Below the pieces are notes generated by a model, which was not told where the DNA came from, searched no databases, and worked only from the letters and a program-made list of their open reading frames with translations. Both the position numbers and the translations under genes were made by a program. Shown in pieces: positions 8,503 to 18,038 of a stretch of DNA of 64,000 nucleotides. This DNA is from Hyphomicrobiales bacterium (lineage in GTDB: Bacteria > Pseudomonadota > Alphaproteobacteria > Rhizobiales > Rhizobiaceae), in contig UEIJ01000022.1 in the NCBI GenBank assembly GCA_900470195.1, positions 27,833 through 91,832 on the forward strand. Direction: 5' to 3'. Position 1 is the stretch's first letter; each line of letters starts with the position of its first letter.

Positions 8503-9149
8503 GCGGGGTGCCTGCGCCTCTCGACACGGCGGTCCCTGACGATCCTGGCGCCGGCGGGCAAATCCTGCTTCGGCTTTGGCCGCCCACGAAGCGGATTGGC
8601 ATCGGCATAGACCTTCGCAAGGCCGACGCGCCGTTCATCGAGCGCGGGAAACGCCTCCAGGATGTCCTCGACGGAATGGCCTGCGGCGATGGACGCAGCG
8701 ACATCGTAGACCGGTATTCTCGTCCCGGCGATCACCGGCGCGCCGCTGAGGATATCCGGCGAGGAGGTTACCATGTCGCGAGCGGCCTCAAGGTCGGCGA
8801 GGCTTTCGACCGTCTTCCTGAAGAACGGCGCCAAGTCGATCGTCAGGAAATCGTGATGCAACGTCCAGTCTTTCGCGATCAGCGATTCGAGCGCCAGCGC
8901 CCTCCATTCGCTGAGCCGGGGCTCGGCCCATCGGATAGCCGTGATGCGCTCCTCTGCCGTCAGGCGAGCAGCACTCTCATAATAAAAGGAAATGAGCGAG
9001 CACGCCGTCACCCAGATCCTGCGGCCATCGTCAGTGGAGGAAAACGCCGCGGGCAGGATTCCCTCGTCGATCACCCGGTTGACGTCGCGTGGCGTGACGC
9101 GCGCGACGACAGCCGCCTCCGCGGTCTTCAACATCTCACTTGAGATCAT
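8499..9149 (-). CDS. DUF433-family antitoxin
   Basis: A 216-aa protein. The C-terminal part contains the DUF433 signature (SPDILSGAPVIAGTRIPVYDVAASIAAGHSVEDILEAFPALDERRV), and the N-terminal part has a MerR/HTH-like segment (VARVTPRDVNRVIDEGILP). DUF433 proteins pair with DUF5615 toxins as a presumed type II module. AGGAG lies 7 bases before the ATG. The pair is flanked by the 230-bp fic repeats, which suggests insertion together with the duplication. Confidence 0.8.
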   Translation of the reverse strand: MISSEMLKTAEAAVVARVTPRDVNRVIDEGILPAAFSSTDDGRRIWVTACSLISFYYESAARLTAEERITAIRWAEPRLSEWRALALESLIAKDWTLHHDFLTIDLAPFFRKTVESLADLEAARDMVTSSPDILSGAPVIAGTRIPVYDVAASIAAGHSVEDILEAFPALDERRVGLAKVYADANPLRGRPKPKQDLPAGARIVRDRRVERRRHPA

Positions 9150-9288
9150 GGCACGCTCCTAATTCTTCCGATGGCTCGGAATATATATTGCATTGGGTGA
9201 CGGATCAACCGGCCCCACCGTTTCGCAGACGCGGGGTAAGCGGCGCTCGGCCGCGCATGCTGCGACAACATCCGGACGGCGGGCGAAA

Positions 9289-9518
9289 CAAAGCGCTTTT
9301 ATCGCTCACGTTATTCCGGCATTGTTGGCGATAAATACGGAGTTTATCGCCCATGGCGTGGAATTGGGAATTGGCGGGGTGGCCGAAGTTCGAATGGAAC
9401 CCCGAGCTGCTGCGGGTCAGGGAGCAGGCATTCATGGAGAATGCGGCTATCGCGGTCGGCACCATGCGCCATCTGGGGAAAGACGACCGCGAGGAGGTCG
9501 TGATCGAGCTGCTCAGCT
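9289..9518. repeat. 230-bp direct repeat, copy 2 (intact fic 5' region)
   Basis: Partner of 7740-7969. This copy belongs to the intact fic gene and its promoter. Recombination between the copies would remove the DUF433/DUF5615 pair. Confidence 0.9.
9327..9351. promoter_or_regulatory. palindromic operator candidate of fic
   Basis: GGCGATAAA, spacer TACGGAG, TTTATCGCC ends 1 base before the fic ATG. It occupies the place of the ribosome binding site, so a bound protein or an RNA hairpin would block expression. The Fic protein has a C-terminal winged-helix-like segment that could bind here (inference). No Shine-Dalgarno is visible. Confidence 0.55.
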
Positions 9519-10465
9519 CCGATGCCTTGAGCACATCGGCGATCGAGGGGGAAGTCCTCGATCGCGACAGCGTGCAATCGTCCCTTCGGCGCCAGCTCGG
9601 AATGTCCGCGGCTGCATTCCGCAGCAGGCCGGCAGAGGCAGGCATCGCCGAGATGATGGCGGACCTCTACCGCCACCCGCTTGATCCGATAACCGAGGAA
9701 CGGCTGTTCGAATGGCACCGTATGGTCATGAACGGCCGCCGTGACATTGTTGATATCGGCACCTATCGCCGTCACAATGAACCGATGCAGATCGTCTCGG
9801 GGGCTTTCGGTCGCGAGCGCGTGCACTTCGAAGCACCTCCCTCCGATCGCCTGGCGATCGAGATGGGCGGGCTTCTCGAATGGCTCGAACAGACTTCCCC
9901 CGAAGGGCCGGATCCGCTTGCCGCCCTCACCCGTGCCGGCATCGCCCATCTCTGGTTCGAGAGCATCCACCCTTTCGAGGACGGCAATGGCCGTATCGGC
10001 CGGGCGATCGCCGAAAGCGCGCTTGCCCGGGCGATCTCGACGCCAACCTTCAGCGCATTGTCGAAATCGCTGCTGAGACACCGCAAGGACTATTACGCCA
10101 TGCTGGAGGCGGCGAGCAGCACGCTTTCCATAGATGACTGGCTCTCGTGGTTCGCGGACCGGGCGCTCGAAGCCCAGAAATCAGCGGACGAGCTGGTCCG
10201 CTTCCTGATCGAGAAGACGCGCTTCATGGACAGGCTGCGTGGCGCGTTGAACGAGCGACAGGAGAAAGTGCTGCTGCGTATGCTGGCTGAAGGCCCTGAA
10301 GGATTCACCGGGGGCCTGAGCGCCGGCAACTACGCGACAATCACCGGCGCTCCGCCCTCAACCATTACACGCGACCTCTCCGACCTGGTTGAGAAAGGCG
10401 CGCTGCTGCGCACCGGAGAACGCAAGGCGACGCGCTACCGGCTGAACATAGCAAGCGACGCATAG
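9353..10465 (+). CDS. Fic-family AMP-transferase with N-terminal inhibitory motif
   Basis: A 370-aa class II-type Fic protein. An N-terminal DUF4172-like helical region carries the inhibitory motif TSAIEGE (Thr61..Glu65-Gly66). The catalytic loop HPFEDGNGRIGR starts at His206. The C-terminus (about 315-365) is a winged-helix-like domain: NYATITGAPPSTITRDLSDLVEKGALLRTG. Fic proteins usually transfer AMP to target proteins, and the inhibitory Glu keeps them off until released. The DNA-binding tail and the palindrome at the start suggest autoregulation. It faces the methylase-helicase gene convergently, 33 bp away. Confidence 0.92.
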   Translation: MAWNWELAGWPKFEWNPELLRVREQAFMENAAIAVGTMRHLGKDDREEVVIELLSSDALSTSAIEGEVLDRDSVQSSLRRQLGMSAAAFRSRPAEAGIAEMMADLYRHPLDPITEERLFEWHRMVMNGRRDIVDIGTYRRHNEPMQIVSGAFGRERVHFEAPPSDRLAIEMGGLLEWLEQTSPEGPDPLAALTRAGIAHLWFESIHPFEDGNGRIGRAIAESALARAISTPTFSALSKSLLRHRKDYYAMLEAASSTLSIDDWLSWFADRALEAQKSADELVRFLIEKTRFMDRLRGALNERQEKVLLRMLAEGPEGFTGGLSAGNYATITGAPPSTITRDLSDLVEKGALLRTGERKATRYRLNIASDA

Positions 10466-10498
10466 GAGGCTTGGCCGAGGCGTTGCGTCACGAGCGGG

Positions 10499-13400
10499 TC
10501 AAGCCGCGAGCCCCGGCGCCTCAGTGTCATCGCGGGCGGATTTGGCAAGCGCCTCCTCCACCTCCCTTAACGCCTTGCGCTTTTCCGCCAGTTCGTTGGC
10601 GAAGGCGAAGGCGCCACTCTGTCGAGACTGGTAGGAGACGAGTCGCCGCTGATATTCCTCCAGCCGTTGGCGATATCGCTCGCGCTCCTCCTCGAACCCA
10701 TCGAGCGCATGCTCGAGGCGGGAGACCGCGCCGAGCGGCGTGACGGTGACCGGCAATTCGATCTCAAAATCCGTACCCGTGCGCCGGAGCAGCGTCTGGT
10801 AGTGGTAATTGTCGCTCCGGCCGAAGCGTTCGCCCTCGTAGACGAGATCGAAGCCGCCGATCGCGGCGATACGAGCCTCACCTTCCTGGCTGAGCTGGAC
10901 GAGGGTCAGGATTTCTTTCATCAGCGCCCGGCCGGCCTCCTTACGCTCCGTGTAAGGCTTTCCCATCACCATCATCGCGAAGGCATCGCCTGATGTCGGA
11001 ACCAGCCGTTCGATATCCTGGCCGATCTCGCCAATCCGCCGGGTCGCCGTTTCGATCTCGCGCTCGGCATCGCGGACCTGCCGCCGCACGGCGAAGAGAT
11101 CGTCGTCATGGGCGGCGCGCAGCCGTTCCAGACGGGCGATATCGGCTTCCAGTCCCGCTTTCTGCATCAGCCGCTCATCGCCGCTGGCAATCGCTTTCGC
11201 CATGGCGAACTGGTTCGCCTGACCTTCGTTGAGGTCCTCAAGCCTGCGGATGGAGGTATCGCCGGAAAGGGCGGCGGCGATGAACCGGGCCTTTCGTTCG
11301 TTCTGCTGCCACATGGTCGCGTCGAGGCTTCCCTGCGTGGCATAGGCGTAGATATCGACCTCGTCGTGCTGGTTGCCCTGTCGGACGATGCGGCCCTCCC
11401 GCTGCTCGATCTGCGAGGGAAGCCACGGCACGTCGAGATGGTGCAGCGCCTTCAGCCTGAGCTGAGCGTTAACGCCTGTGCCCATGGTTTCCGATGACCC
11501 GATCAGGAAGCGGACCCTCCCGGCGCGCACGTCACCGAACAGGCGCTGCTTCGCCTCGGTCTTCTTGAAATCCTGCATGAAGGCGATTTCCGACGGCGGC
11601 ACGCCCATGCGAACCAGTTCGTCGCGGATCCAGCGATAGGCAGAGAACCCCCTTGTTTTCTCGACATTGATTGTGCCGAGATCGGAAAAGATCATCTGTG
11701 CCGCGCCCGGAAGTTCGTAAGGCTTGCCGTCGGGGCGGAGGTAGGTGTTTTCCGCAGTCTGCTTCCAGATGCGGAAGGCATTGCGAACGAGCAGATTGAG
11801 CTTGTTATCCGGCTCGTCATCCATCGCCGGCATGACCAGGCGGAGATCGATCGCCGCATGGCGGCCGTCGGTAATGACGGAGAGCAGGATGTCGTCGCCA
11901 GGTTCGGGCGGACGATCGCGCTCCTCGATGGCCTTGATGCGGCCTTCCAGAATTTGTTGATAAGCCTTGAAGGCGGGGGTGGGTGCCGCGGTCAGGATCT
12001 GCCGCCTGCCGGTGGCGATCTCCGGCACCTTGACATGCGCTTTAAGATCCTCCGGCATCACCACATCGGCGAAGGCCCGGAACATGGCGATCAGCTCCGG
12101 CACATTGACGAACGAGGCAAAGCGCGACACAGGCTTGTATTTGCCGGAGGGCTGAAGTTCGAGCTCGGTCTTCTCGTCACCGAAGTTCGAGGCCCAGGCG
12201 TCGAACTCATGCAATCCGCGCTCGCGCAAGGCCTCGTAGCCGAGGAGCCGCTGGATCGAGAACATTTCGCCGAGCGTGTTGGTGATCGGCGTGCCGGAAG
12301 CGAGCACGAGAGCACGACCGGGATTCTTCGTCTCGATGTAGCGGGACTTCACATAGAGGTCCCAGGCCTTTTGCGACCCATTCGGATCGATGCCCTTGAG
12401 CGTCGACATATTGGTTGCGAAGCTGAGTTTCCTGAACTCCTGCGCCTCGTCGACGACGATCTGGTCGACGCCGATTTCGGAGATGGTCAGCAGATCGTCC
12501 TTGCGGGTGGAAAGCGCCTCCAGCCGTTCCTGCAAACCTTCCTTCAGGCGCTCAAGCCGCTTGCGCGACACCCGGTCTTCATCATCGACCTTCAGCAGCA
12601 GATCCTCATAGAGTTGCAGCTCGTCATGGATCATCTGCTGTTCGAAGGCCGAGGGCACACCGATGAACTTGAACGCAGAGTGCGTAATGATGATAGCATC
12701 CCAGACGGCGGTCGCCGCACGGCTCAGGAAACGCTGACGCTTGTCTTTGGTGAAATTTGTCTCATCGGCGACGAGAATGTTGGCCGACGGGTAGAGCGCC
12801 AGGAATTCTCTTGCCGCCTGCGCCAGGCAATGACCGGGCACGACCAGCATCGCCTTTGCGATCAGCCCCAGGCGCTTCTGCTCCATGATGCTTGCTGCCA
12901 TCGTCATGGTCTTGCCGGCGCCGACGGCGTGGGCAAGGTAGGTGGAACCGGAGGATATGATCCGCCAGATGCCGCGTTTCTGGTGCCCATACAGAACAAA
13001 GGCGCCAGAGGCGCCCGGTAGCTGGAGATGGGAACCGTCGAACTTTCGGGGCGCGATATTGTTGAAGCGGTCGTTATAGACCCGCGCCAGCCGGTCGGTG
13101 CGATCGGGGTCGGACCAGACCCAGGCCTGGAAGGCTTCTTTGATCTTCTGCAGCTTGTCGCGCGCGGCTTCGGTATCGACGACGTTCAGCACACGGCGCT
13201 CGCCGTCGATGTCTTTGATCGTGTCGAAGATCTGCGGCACGCGGGAGTTCAGCGCATCGGCCAGCAGTTCGCCGGCGTCGCGGCGGCTGGTGCCCCATTC
13301 CGAGGTGCCGGCAGCCGTGTAATCAAGCTGTCGTGCCTCGACCGTCCATGACCCGAGTTCCGGCATATGATGGATGCGGATTTCCGCGCCCATCATCTCA

Positions 13401-15613
13401 CGCACGAAGGCAATGACGTCGGAGGCCGGGATCCACGGCGCACCCAGACGCGCGGTGATATCGGACGGACCGAGATCGGCTGGCTGCACCGCCTGAAGCG
13501 CGACCACGTTGCGCCGGAACTCCGGATCAAGCTCGGCCGCGGCTTCCGCAACGCCAAGCTTCGTGCGTACCGAACCGGAGAGATAGGCGTCGGAGGTCTG
13601 CCACCCCCCGTCAGCGGGATCGCGGAAGATGGCGTCGCCCAGCTCGGCGATCACCACCTTTGGATCGCGGTGCAGCAGTTCGGCAATATGGTCGACGTCG
13701 ACGCGGCCGCGTTCGTTCAGAACCACGGCCAGCGCGTCCGCAGCGCTGGTGATGACGGGCGGGGTTGGCGGCGAGATGACCCGCTCGGAAAAGATCGGAC
13801 CGGGGCGAGCCGTGTCGGTCTCGAGATCGTAGTCCTCGATCGAGGCCACCAGCCAGCAATCAGGGTCGTCGCGGAAGGGTTGAAGGTTCGGCTGGCGGTG
13901 GATTTCGCGCACCTCGCCGGTCTCGGCATCCTCCGAGATCGACATCGTCGTGTGATTGATTGGGCCGAAGTCGCGAACGAATGACGACCAGGCAATGCGC
14001 AAGCGCACTTGAAGGTCTCTCCAGGGGCGATCCTGCTCCTGGGCCTTCAAAACGTCGCGCACCGCGTCACGGACCGGGATCAGTTTCCGGATGATCCGAA
14101 CCTGCTTCTCGGAGAAGCCTTCGCCACTGCGACCCTTGCGGACCTTGACCGGAACCGGCGTGCCGTCGACCCTCTGCATCAGGCCGCGGGCGTTGTCGAT
14201 GAAGAAGCTGCCCTCGCGTATCGTCGCGTTTGCGGGACGGAGATCGACGACGTCGCCGGCCTCGTCCTCCAGGTCTGGATCGAGTTCGGTCGGCTCGCCG
14301 TCGTAGAGGCCTTCCGGAAGGAGAGAGATGGCGGCCTTCAGTGCCGTTTCGAGATCGGCCCCGGCGCGGGGACGGCAGGTATAGGTCTCGCCGAACGGCC
14401 CGGAAGTGAGAGAATGGTCACCCAGCACGAAGTCGGGATGGCGCGCGAACCACGGATTGACCCGGATCGCGCCCTCGTCCTCTGTCGCCGGACGGACTTC
14501 CTCCAGATCGAGCCAGGACAGATCGCCCTCGGGCTCACCGGCCTTGCGCTTGCGGAAGAACAGGATGTCGGCGACCACATCCGTGCCGGCATCGCGGCGG
14601 AAGCTGCCCTCCGGCAACCGGATCGCCGCGATGAGATCGGCGGATCTGGCGATATGCGCGCGGGCGGTCGCATCCGCCTTGTCCATCGTCCCCGACGAGG
14701 TGACGAAAGCCGCGAAAGCGCCGGGTTTCAGCAAATCGATCGACCGGGCGATGAAATAATCATGCAGCCTGAGACCAAGCGCGCGATATTGCCGGTCCGA
14801 GCGCACCGTGCGATCGGAAAAGGGCGGATTGCCGATGGCGAGATCGTAGATCGGCGCAAGATCGGTGCGCGCAAAATCTCCTTCGATGATCCGCGCTTTC
14901 GGCTGCAGGAGCCTTACGATACGCGCGGTGACAGGATCGAGCTCGATCCCCGTGACATAGCTGTTGTCGCGATATGCTTCCGGCATCAGCGCCGGAAACA
15001 GGCCCGTGCCGATGCCCGGCTCCAGGATACGGCCGCCGCGCCAGCCCAGGCGCTGCAATCCCGCCCAGATCGCCCGGATGATGAATTCCGGCGTGAAATG
15101 GGCATATTGCGTGCAGCGGGCAAGGCTCACATAGTCGCGATCGGTGACGGCACTTTCCAATGACGAGCCGAGTTCGTCCCAGCCCTCGCGAAAATCAACC
15201 TCACCAGGCCGGCGGAACATGGTGTTGGCGAGTTCCGATGCGCCGAAGCCGGTGAAGCGGACAAGCCTCAGTTGCTCGTCTCGCGTGGCGGCCCGGTCCT
15301 CCTTTTCGATCTCTTCAGCCAGCAGGATCGCCGTGACATTGGCCCTGGCCCGTTCCTTCCAGGATGTGGCAAGGCCGCGGTCCTCGCCGTCGTCGAGACT
15401 GAAGTTGCTGCGATCGCCCTTTCTGCGGGCAGCAGGTTTCCGCGTGGCCGAGAGCGGCATCGCCGGTGCGGGCGCCGGCGGCGTCGGATCGGGATCGTCG
15501 TCATTCGCCGGCTCCGATGCGAAGCCACCGAAGGCGGTGACACCGAGGCCGAGCCCGGACGACAGCGCGCTCGAGCCGAACATGTCGAGGGTGAAGGGAT
15601 CGTCATGCGCCAT
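10499..15613 (-). CDS. giant N6-adenine methylase / SNF2-like helicase fusion
   Basis: A 1704-aa protein. A low-complexity Asp/Pro-rich N-terminus is followed by a SAM-binding methyltransferase domain with LEPGIGTG and the NPPF box at about 262-265. Next is a superfamily 2 helicase with AVGAGKTM (about 900) and DEAQEF (about 1053). A C-terminal helicase lobe has GTGVNAQ, QREGRIVRQGNQ, then a long coiled coil (about 1490-1570). Such proteins are frequent on conjugative plasmids and phages next to antirestriction genes, where they probably modify or remodel incoming DNA. That role is inferred. An AGGAG lies shortly before the ATG. Confidence 0.9.
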   Translation of the reverse strand: MAHDDPFTLDMFGSSALSSGLGLGVTAFGGFASEPANDDDPDPTPPAPAPAMPLSATRKPAARRKGDRSNFSLDDGEDRGLATSWKERARANVTAILLAEEIEKEDRAATRDEQLRLVRFTGFGASELANTMFRRPGEVDFREGWDELGSSLESAVTDRDYVSLARCTQYAHFTPEFIIRAIWAGLQRLGWRGGRILEPGIGTGLFPALMPEAYRDNSYVTGIELDPVTARIVRLLQPKARIIEGDFARTDLAPIYDLAIGNPPFSDRTVRSDRQYRALGLRLHDYFIARSIDLLKPGAFAAFVTSSGTMDKADATARAHIARSADLIAAIRLPEGSFRRDAGTDVVADILFFRKRKAGEPEGDLSWLDLEEVRPATEDEGAIRVNPWFARHPDFVLGDHSLTSGPFGETYTCRPRAGADLETALKAAISLLPEGLYDGEPTELDPDLEDEAGDVVDLRPANATIREGSFFIDNARGLMQRVDGTPVPVKVRKGRSGEGFSEKQVRIIRKLIPVRDAVRDVLKAQEQDRPWRDLQVRLRIAWSSFVRDFGPINHTTMSISEDAETGEVREIHRQPNLQPFRDDPDCWLVASIEDYDLETDTARPGPIFSERVISPPTPPVITSAADALAVVLNERGRVDVDHIAELLHRDPKVVIAELGDAIFRDPADGGWQTSDAYLSGSVRTKLGVAEAAAELDPEFRRNVVALQAVQPADLGPSDITARLGAPWIPASDVIAFVREMMGAEIRIHHMPELGSWTVEARQLDYTAAGTSEWGTSRRDAGELLADALNSRVPQIFDTIKDIDGERRVLNVVDTEAARDKLQKIKEAFQAWVWSDPDRTDRLARVYNDRFNNIAPRKFDGSHLQLPGASGAFVLYGHQKRGIWRIISSGSTYLAHAVGAGKTMTMAASIMEQKRLGLIAKAMLVVPGHCLAQAAREFLALYPSANILVADETNFTKDKRQRFLSRAATAVWDAIIITHSAFKFIGVPSAFEQQMIHDELQLYEDLLLKVDDEDRVSRKRLERLKEGLQERLEALSTRKDDLLTISEIGVDQIVVDEAQEFRKLSFATNMSTLKGIDPNGSQKAWDLYVKSRYIETKNPGRALVLASGTPITNTLGEMFSIQRLLGYEALRERGLHEFDAWASNFGDEKTELELQPSGKYKPVSRFASFVNVPELIAMFRAFADVVMPEDLKAHVKVPEIATGRRQILTAAPTPAFKAYQQILEGRIKAIEERDRPPEPGDDILLSVITDGRHAAIDLRLVMPAMDDEPDNKLNLLVRNAFRIWKQTAENTYLRPDGKPYELPGAAQMIFSDLGTINVEKTRGFSAYRWIRDELVRMGVPPSEIAFMQDFKKTEAKQRLFGDVRAGRVRFLIGSSETMGTGVNAQLRLKALHHLDVPWLPSQIEQREGRIVRQGNQHDEVDIYAYATQGSLDATMWQQNERKARFIAAALSGDTSIRRLEDLNEGQANQFAMAKAIASGDERLMQKAGLEADIARLERLRAAHDDDLFAVRRQVRDAEREIETATRRIGEIGQDIERLVPTSGDAFAMMVMGKPYTERKEAGRALMKEILTLVQLSQEGEARIAAIGGFDLVYEGERFGRSDNYHYQTLLRRTGTDFEIELPVTVTPLGAVSRLEHALDGFEEERERYRQRLEEYQRRLVSYQSRQSGAFAFANELAEKRKALREVEEALAKSARDDTEAPGLAA

Positions 15614-15714
15614 TTGAAAGATTCTCCTGTTTGAGGGCGCGCGCCGGTTTGCCCGCCGGCAATGCAGGCGGTTCGGTCGCGCGGGATTGGGTGAGTGAAG
15701 CGAAAGCGCCGCGG

Positions 15715-16116
15715 TCAGCGGCGGATCAGGCTGAGGGATAGGGACGTGTCGTCCATGGTGATCTGAAGATGCGTCGCGTCTGGCGCGGACGCCGTCAGCC
15801 GTTCGAGTTCGACGGCATCGATGAACTCGACGCCGTCATCGCCGCCAAAGTGTCGGCGCTTGTAGTGCCAGGTGTCGGGATTGGTTTTCGGGTCGTATTC
15901 CTCGGCGTAGACGACGAACGGGCGCTGGCCCTCGGCGAGTTTGCCGGAGGACATCAGATAGACGCCTTCGTCGCCCACCAGCCACAGGCCGGGTCTGGCT
16001 TGAGTATCCGGAGATATCCCTTGATAGGGAACGCGAAATCCGCCATTGGCGTGAGCGTCGGCGCGGCCGCGATCGAGCACGGCGCGAATGTCTGCAACGG
16101 AGAAGGTGAACATCAT
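15715..16116 (-). CDS. DUF3085 family protein
   Basis: A 133-aa protein. FSVADIRAVLDRGRADA..NGGFRVPYQGIS, then PGLWLVGDEGVYLMSSGKL and a C-terminal FGGDDGVEFIDA match what I know as DUF3085, a family of alphaproteobacterial plasmid proteins of unknown role. No catalytic motif is obvious. It lies 9 bp downstream of the DUF1419 gene, most likely in one transcript. Confidence 0.82.
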   Translation of the reverse strand: MMFTFSVADIRAVLDRGRADAHANGGFRVPYQGISPDTQARPGLWLVGDEGVYLMSSGKLAEGQRPFVVYAEEYDPKTNPDTWHYKRRHFGGDDGVEFIDAVELERLTASAPDATHLQITMDDTSLSLSLIRR

Positions 16117-16125
16117 CCGCCCTCC

Positions 16126-16728
16126 TCAAGCCGCGAGGGCGTCGGGAAGGTAACGCAGATGCACCGGCAGCTTTGCCGCGATCTCGGCGTCGGTAAGGGT
16201 ATCCAGCAGTTTCAGCGTCGTGCCCCCTGGCCTGGCGAAGAGCATGACCGTGCGCTTGCCGCGATCGGCGTCCGGCCAGCGCTCGCTGGCATAGCCGCGA
16301 TAATCGTCGGCCGTGCTCGACCAGATATGCTCGAGGCGCTCCTCGCGCGTCATTGCCCTGACGGGACGGGATTCGCACTCCACGATCGCGGCACGCATAC
16401 GCTCGCAGGATCCTTTGTCGGCCACGTCGCAATATCCATGGAAATGCCGAATACGGCCGTCGATCGACAGGGTGAAGAAAATCGAGGTGATCGAGCCGGT
16501 GAGGAATTCGCGCATGGCGAACATGTCGCCCCGCATCCAGAGCGGCGGCAGGATCTCGAACATGTAGTCGTGGGATGCCTCACCGATCTCGAACCACTCG
16601 CCGTGATAAAGCGCACCGTCGTCGCCCTCCCACCGGTTCGGACGCTGGGCATGGCGATCGAACATGCGGAACATCTGATGTCGGTCGGCAATGCCCTGAT
16701 AGACTTTGCGGATGGGAGAGAGGGTCAT
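16126..16728 (-). CDS. DUF1419 family protein
   Basis: A 200-aa protein beginning MTLSPIRKVYQGIADRHQMFRMFDRHAQRPNRWEGDD, the DUF1419 signature. A longer frame to 16788 is open, but AAAGGA stands 8 bases before the ATG at 16728 and the family alignment starts there. Function unknown. It is a recurring member of rhizobial plasmid accessory clusters with DUF3085 and Toprim proteins, as here. Confidence 0.85.
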   Translation of the reverse strand: MTLSPIRKVYQGIADRHQMFRMFDRHAQRPNRWEGDDGALYHGEWFEIGEASHDYMFEILPPLWMRGDMFAMREFLTGSITSIFFTLSIDGRIRHFHGYCDVADKGSCERMRAAIVECESRPVRAMTREERLEHIWSSTADDYRGYASERWPDADRGKRTVMLFARPGGTTLKLLDTLTDAEIAAKLPVHLRYLPDALAA

Positions 16729-16872
16729 GAGCGGGGTCCTTTTGGCCTTCGTCGGGGCCGAAGCGCGGCGGATCCTCATGGTCGCCATCTTCTCTTCAGC
16801 CCTTCCTGACCGCTCCCCCAGGCCGACTCTCCGTCCGGACGGGTCAAGGGCCGGCTTTAGCCGGGCGAAGCT

Positions 16873-17817
16873 TCACCCTTGACGCGGCCGGCGGGCATGC
16901 GGCAGGCCTCTTCCGCTTCTCTCCTTCTCCCGTGCCCTGAGCGCATCGTTCCAGTCTTCGACCGGCGGCATGAGACGCAGCCAGTCGCAGCCGGCTGCAT
17001 CGGCGACGTCGCGTAGCCGGCCGGCAAAGGTCTCGCCCTGGATGTTGGCGTCCGTCGCGGCGACGAGCTGGGCGCCGGGGCGTGCGGCGAGTTTGCGTAG
17101 CGCGGCATCTGTCGCCGGCGACCATCCCCCGCCGGTGCTGAGATAAAGACTGCCTTCCCGTGAGCCCTCAAACGCAGCGAGACTCATGGCGTCGATTGCA
17201 GCCTCGGTAACGCACAGACGTGTGGCCTCGGGAGAGCCGAGGCGGAACAGCACCTTCGAGCCTCCGGTCGAGAAGCCGCGCCAGTCGGGGCCGCGCTCCT
17301 CCCAGCCGGTAACGGTGCCATTGGCATCGACATGCGCGGCCCACATGCTGCCGTGCGGACCTTCACGCAGCACATTGTGGCGAATGGCATCGCGGATGAT
17401 GGCCTCCGGCAGATGTCGCCCGTCGCGTAGATAGCGCCACGCCATCGATCCCCGCCATGGTTTGCGCCGTTGCTCCCATCGGTCCTGAATGGGTCTGGAG
17501 GTCAAGGACTCGCCCGCGGATGGGGTCCAGACCGGCTCCCGGGAGACGAAGCCGACCAGTGAGGCGACGCGATCAAGGGCATCGACGAAAGCGACGCCGT
17601 CGAGGTGCCCGGCCAGGCTGAAGACGTCGCCTTTCGCGTCGGAGAGGGGATCGAACCATCCCCGCCCCTCATGGATGACGATGACGATTTCCGCTCCCCG
17701 CCGGTATTTGACGGCCCTGCGTGTGCTTTCCTGCCTGTCCACCGCAAAGCCCGCCTGCTCCAGCAGGGCGCCGCACGGAACCCGGTCCCGCAGGTCCTCC
17801 AGCTCTTCTTTTCTCAT
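16873..17817 (-). CDS. DUF3991 and Toprim domain protein
   Basis: A 314-aa primase-like protein. The N-terminal DUF3991 part (MRKEELEDLRDRVPCGALLEQAGF, GRGWFDPLSDAKGDVFSLAGHL) is followed by a Toprim domain, with LCVTEAAIDAMSL as the Glu motif (near 210) and LVAATDANIQG as the DxD-like motif (near 260). Related proteins are thought to prime DNA synthesis of transferred plasmid strands. The ORF is open far upstream, but the ATG at 17817 matches the family N-terminus. Priming activity is inferred. Confidence 0.85.
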   Translation of the reverse strand: MRKEELEDLRDRVPCGALLEQAGFAVDRQESTRRAVKYRRGAEIVIVIHEGRGWFDPLSDAKGDVFSLAGHLDGVAFVDALDRVASLVGFVSREPVWTPSAGESLTSRPIQDRWEQRRKPWRGSMAWRYLRDGRHLPEAIIRDAIRHNVLREGPHGSMWAAHVDANGTVTGWEERGPDWRGFSTGGSKVLFRLGSPEATRLCVTEAAIDAMSLAAFEGSREGSLYLSTGGGWSPATDAALRKLAARPGAQLVAATDANIQGETFAGRLRDVADAAGCDWLRLMPPVEDWNDALRAREKERSGRGLPHARRPRQG

Positions 17818-18038
17818 GTGTTTGCCGGCGCGTTCGCGTCCGCCTTTCTTGTCCTCTTTTTCTCTCCCCGCAATTTGCGGGATCGCCTGCCCCGGGCCGC
17901 GAAGAGCAAAGGGGGCAAGGGCGCGCCTTGGCAATCTGCAGATCTGCACCTTCGCGCCGGCAGTCCGTGCCAGGCGCGGCGAAGCCTCCCTTGCCGCCTG
18001 CCACTCGCAAGCGGCACCCAAGAAGGGGAAATGCCGGC

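Noticed and set aside
9344..10081. 245-codon minus frame opposite fic
   Set aside because: Shadow of the Fic gene, which has the complete catalytic motif.
11858..13021. 387-codon open frame on the plus strand
   Set aside because: Lies antisense inside the methylase-helicase gene, whose motifs are clear; composition is that of a GC-rich shadow frame.
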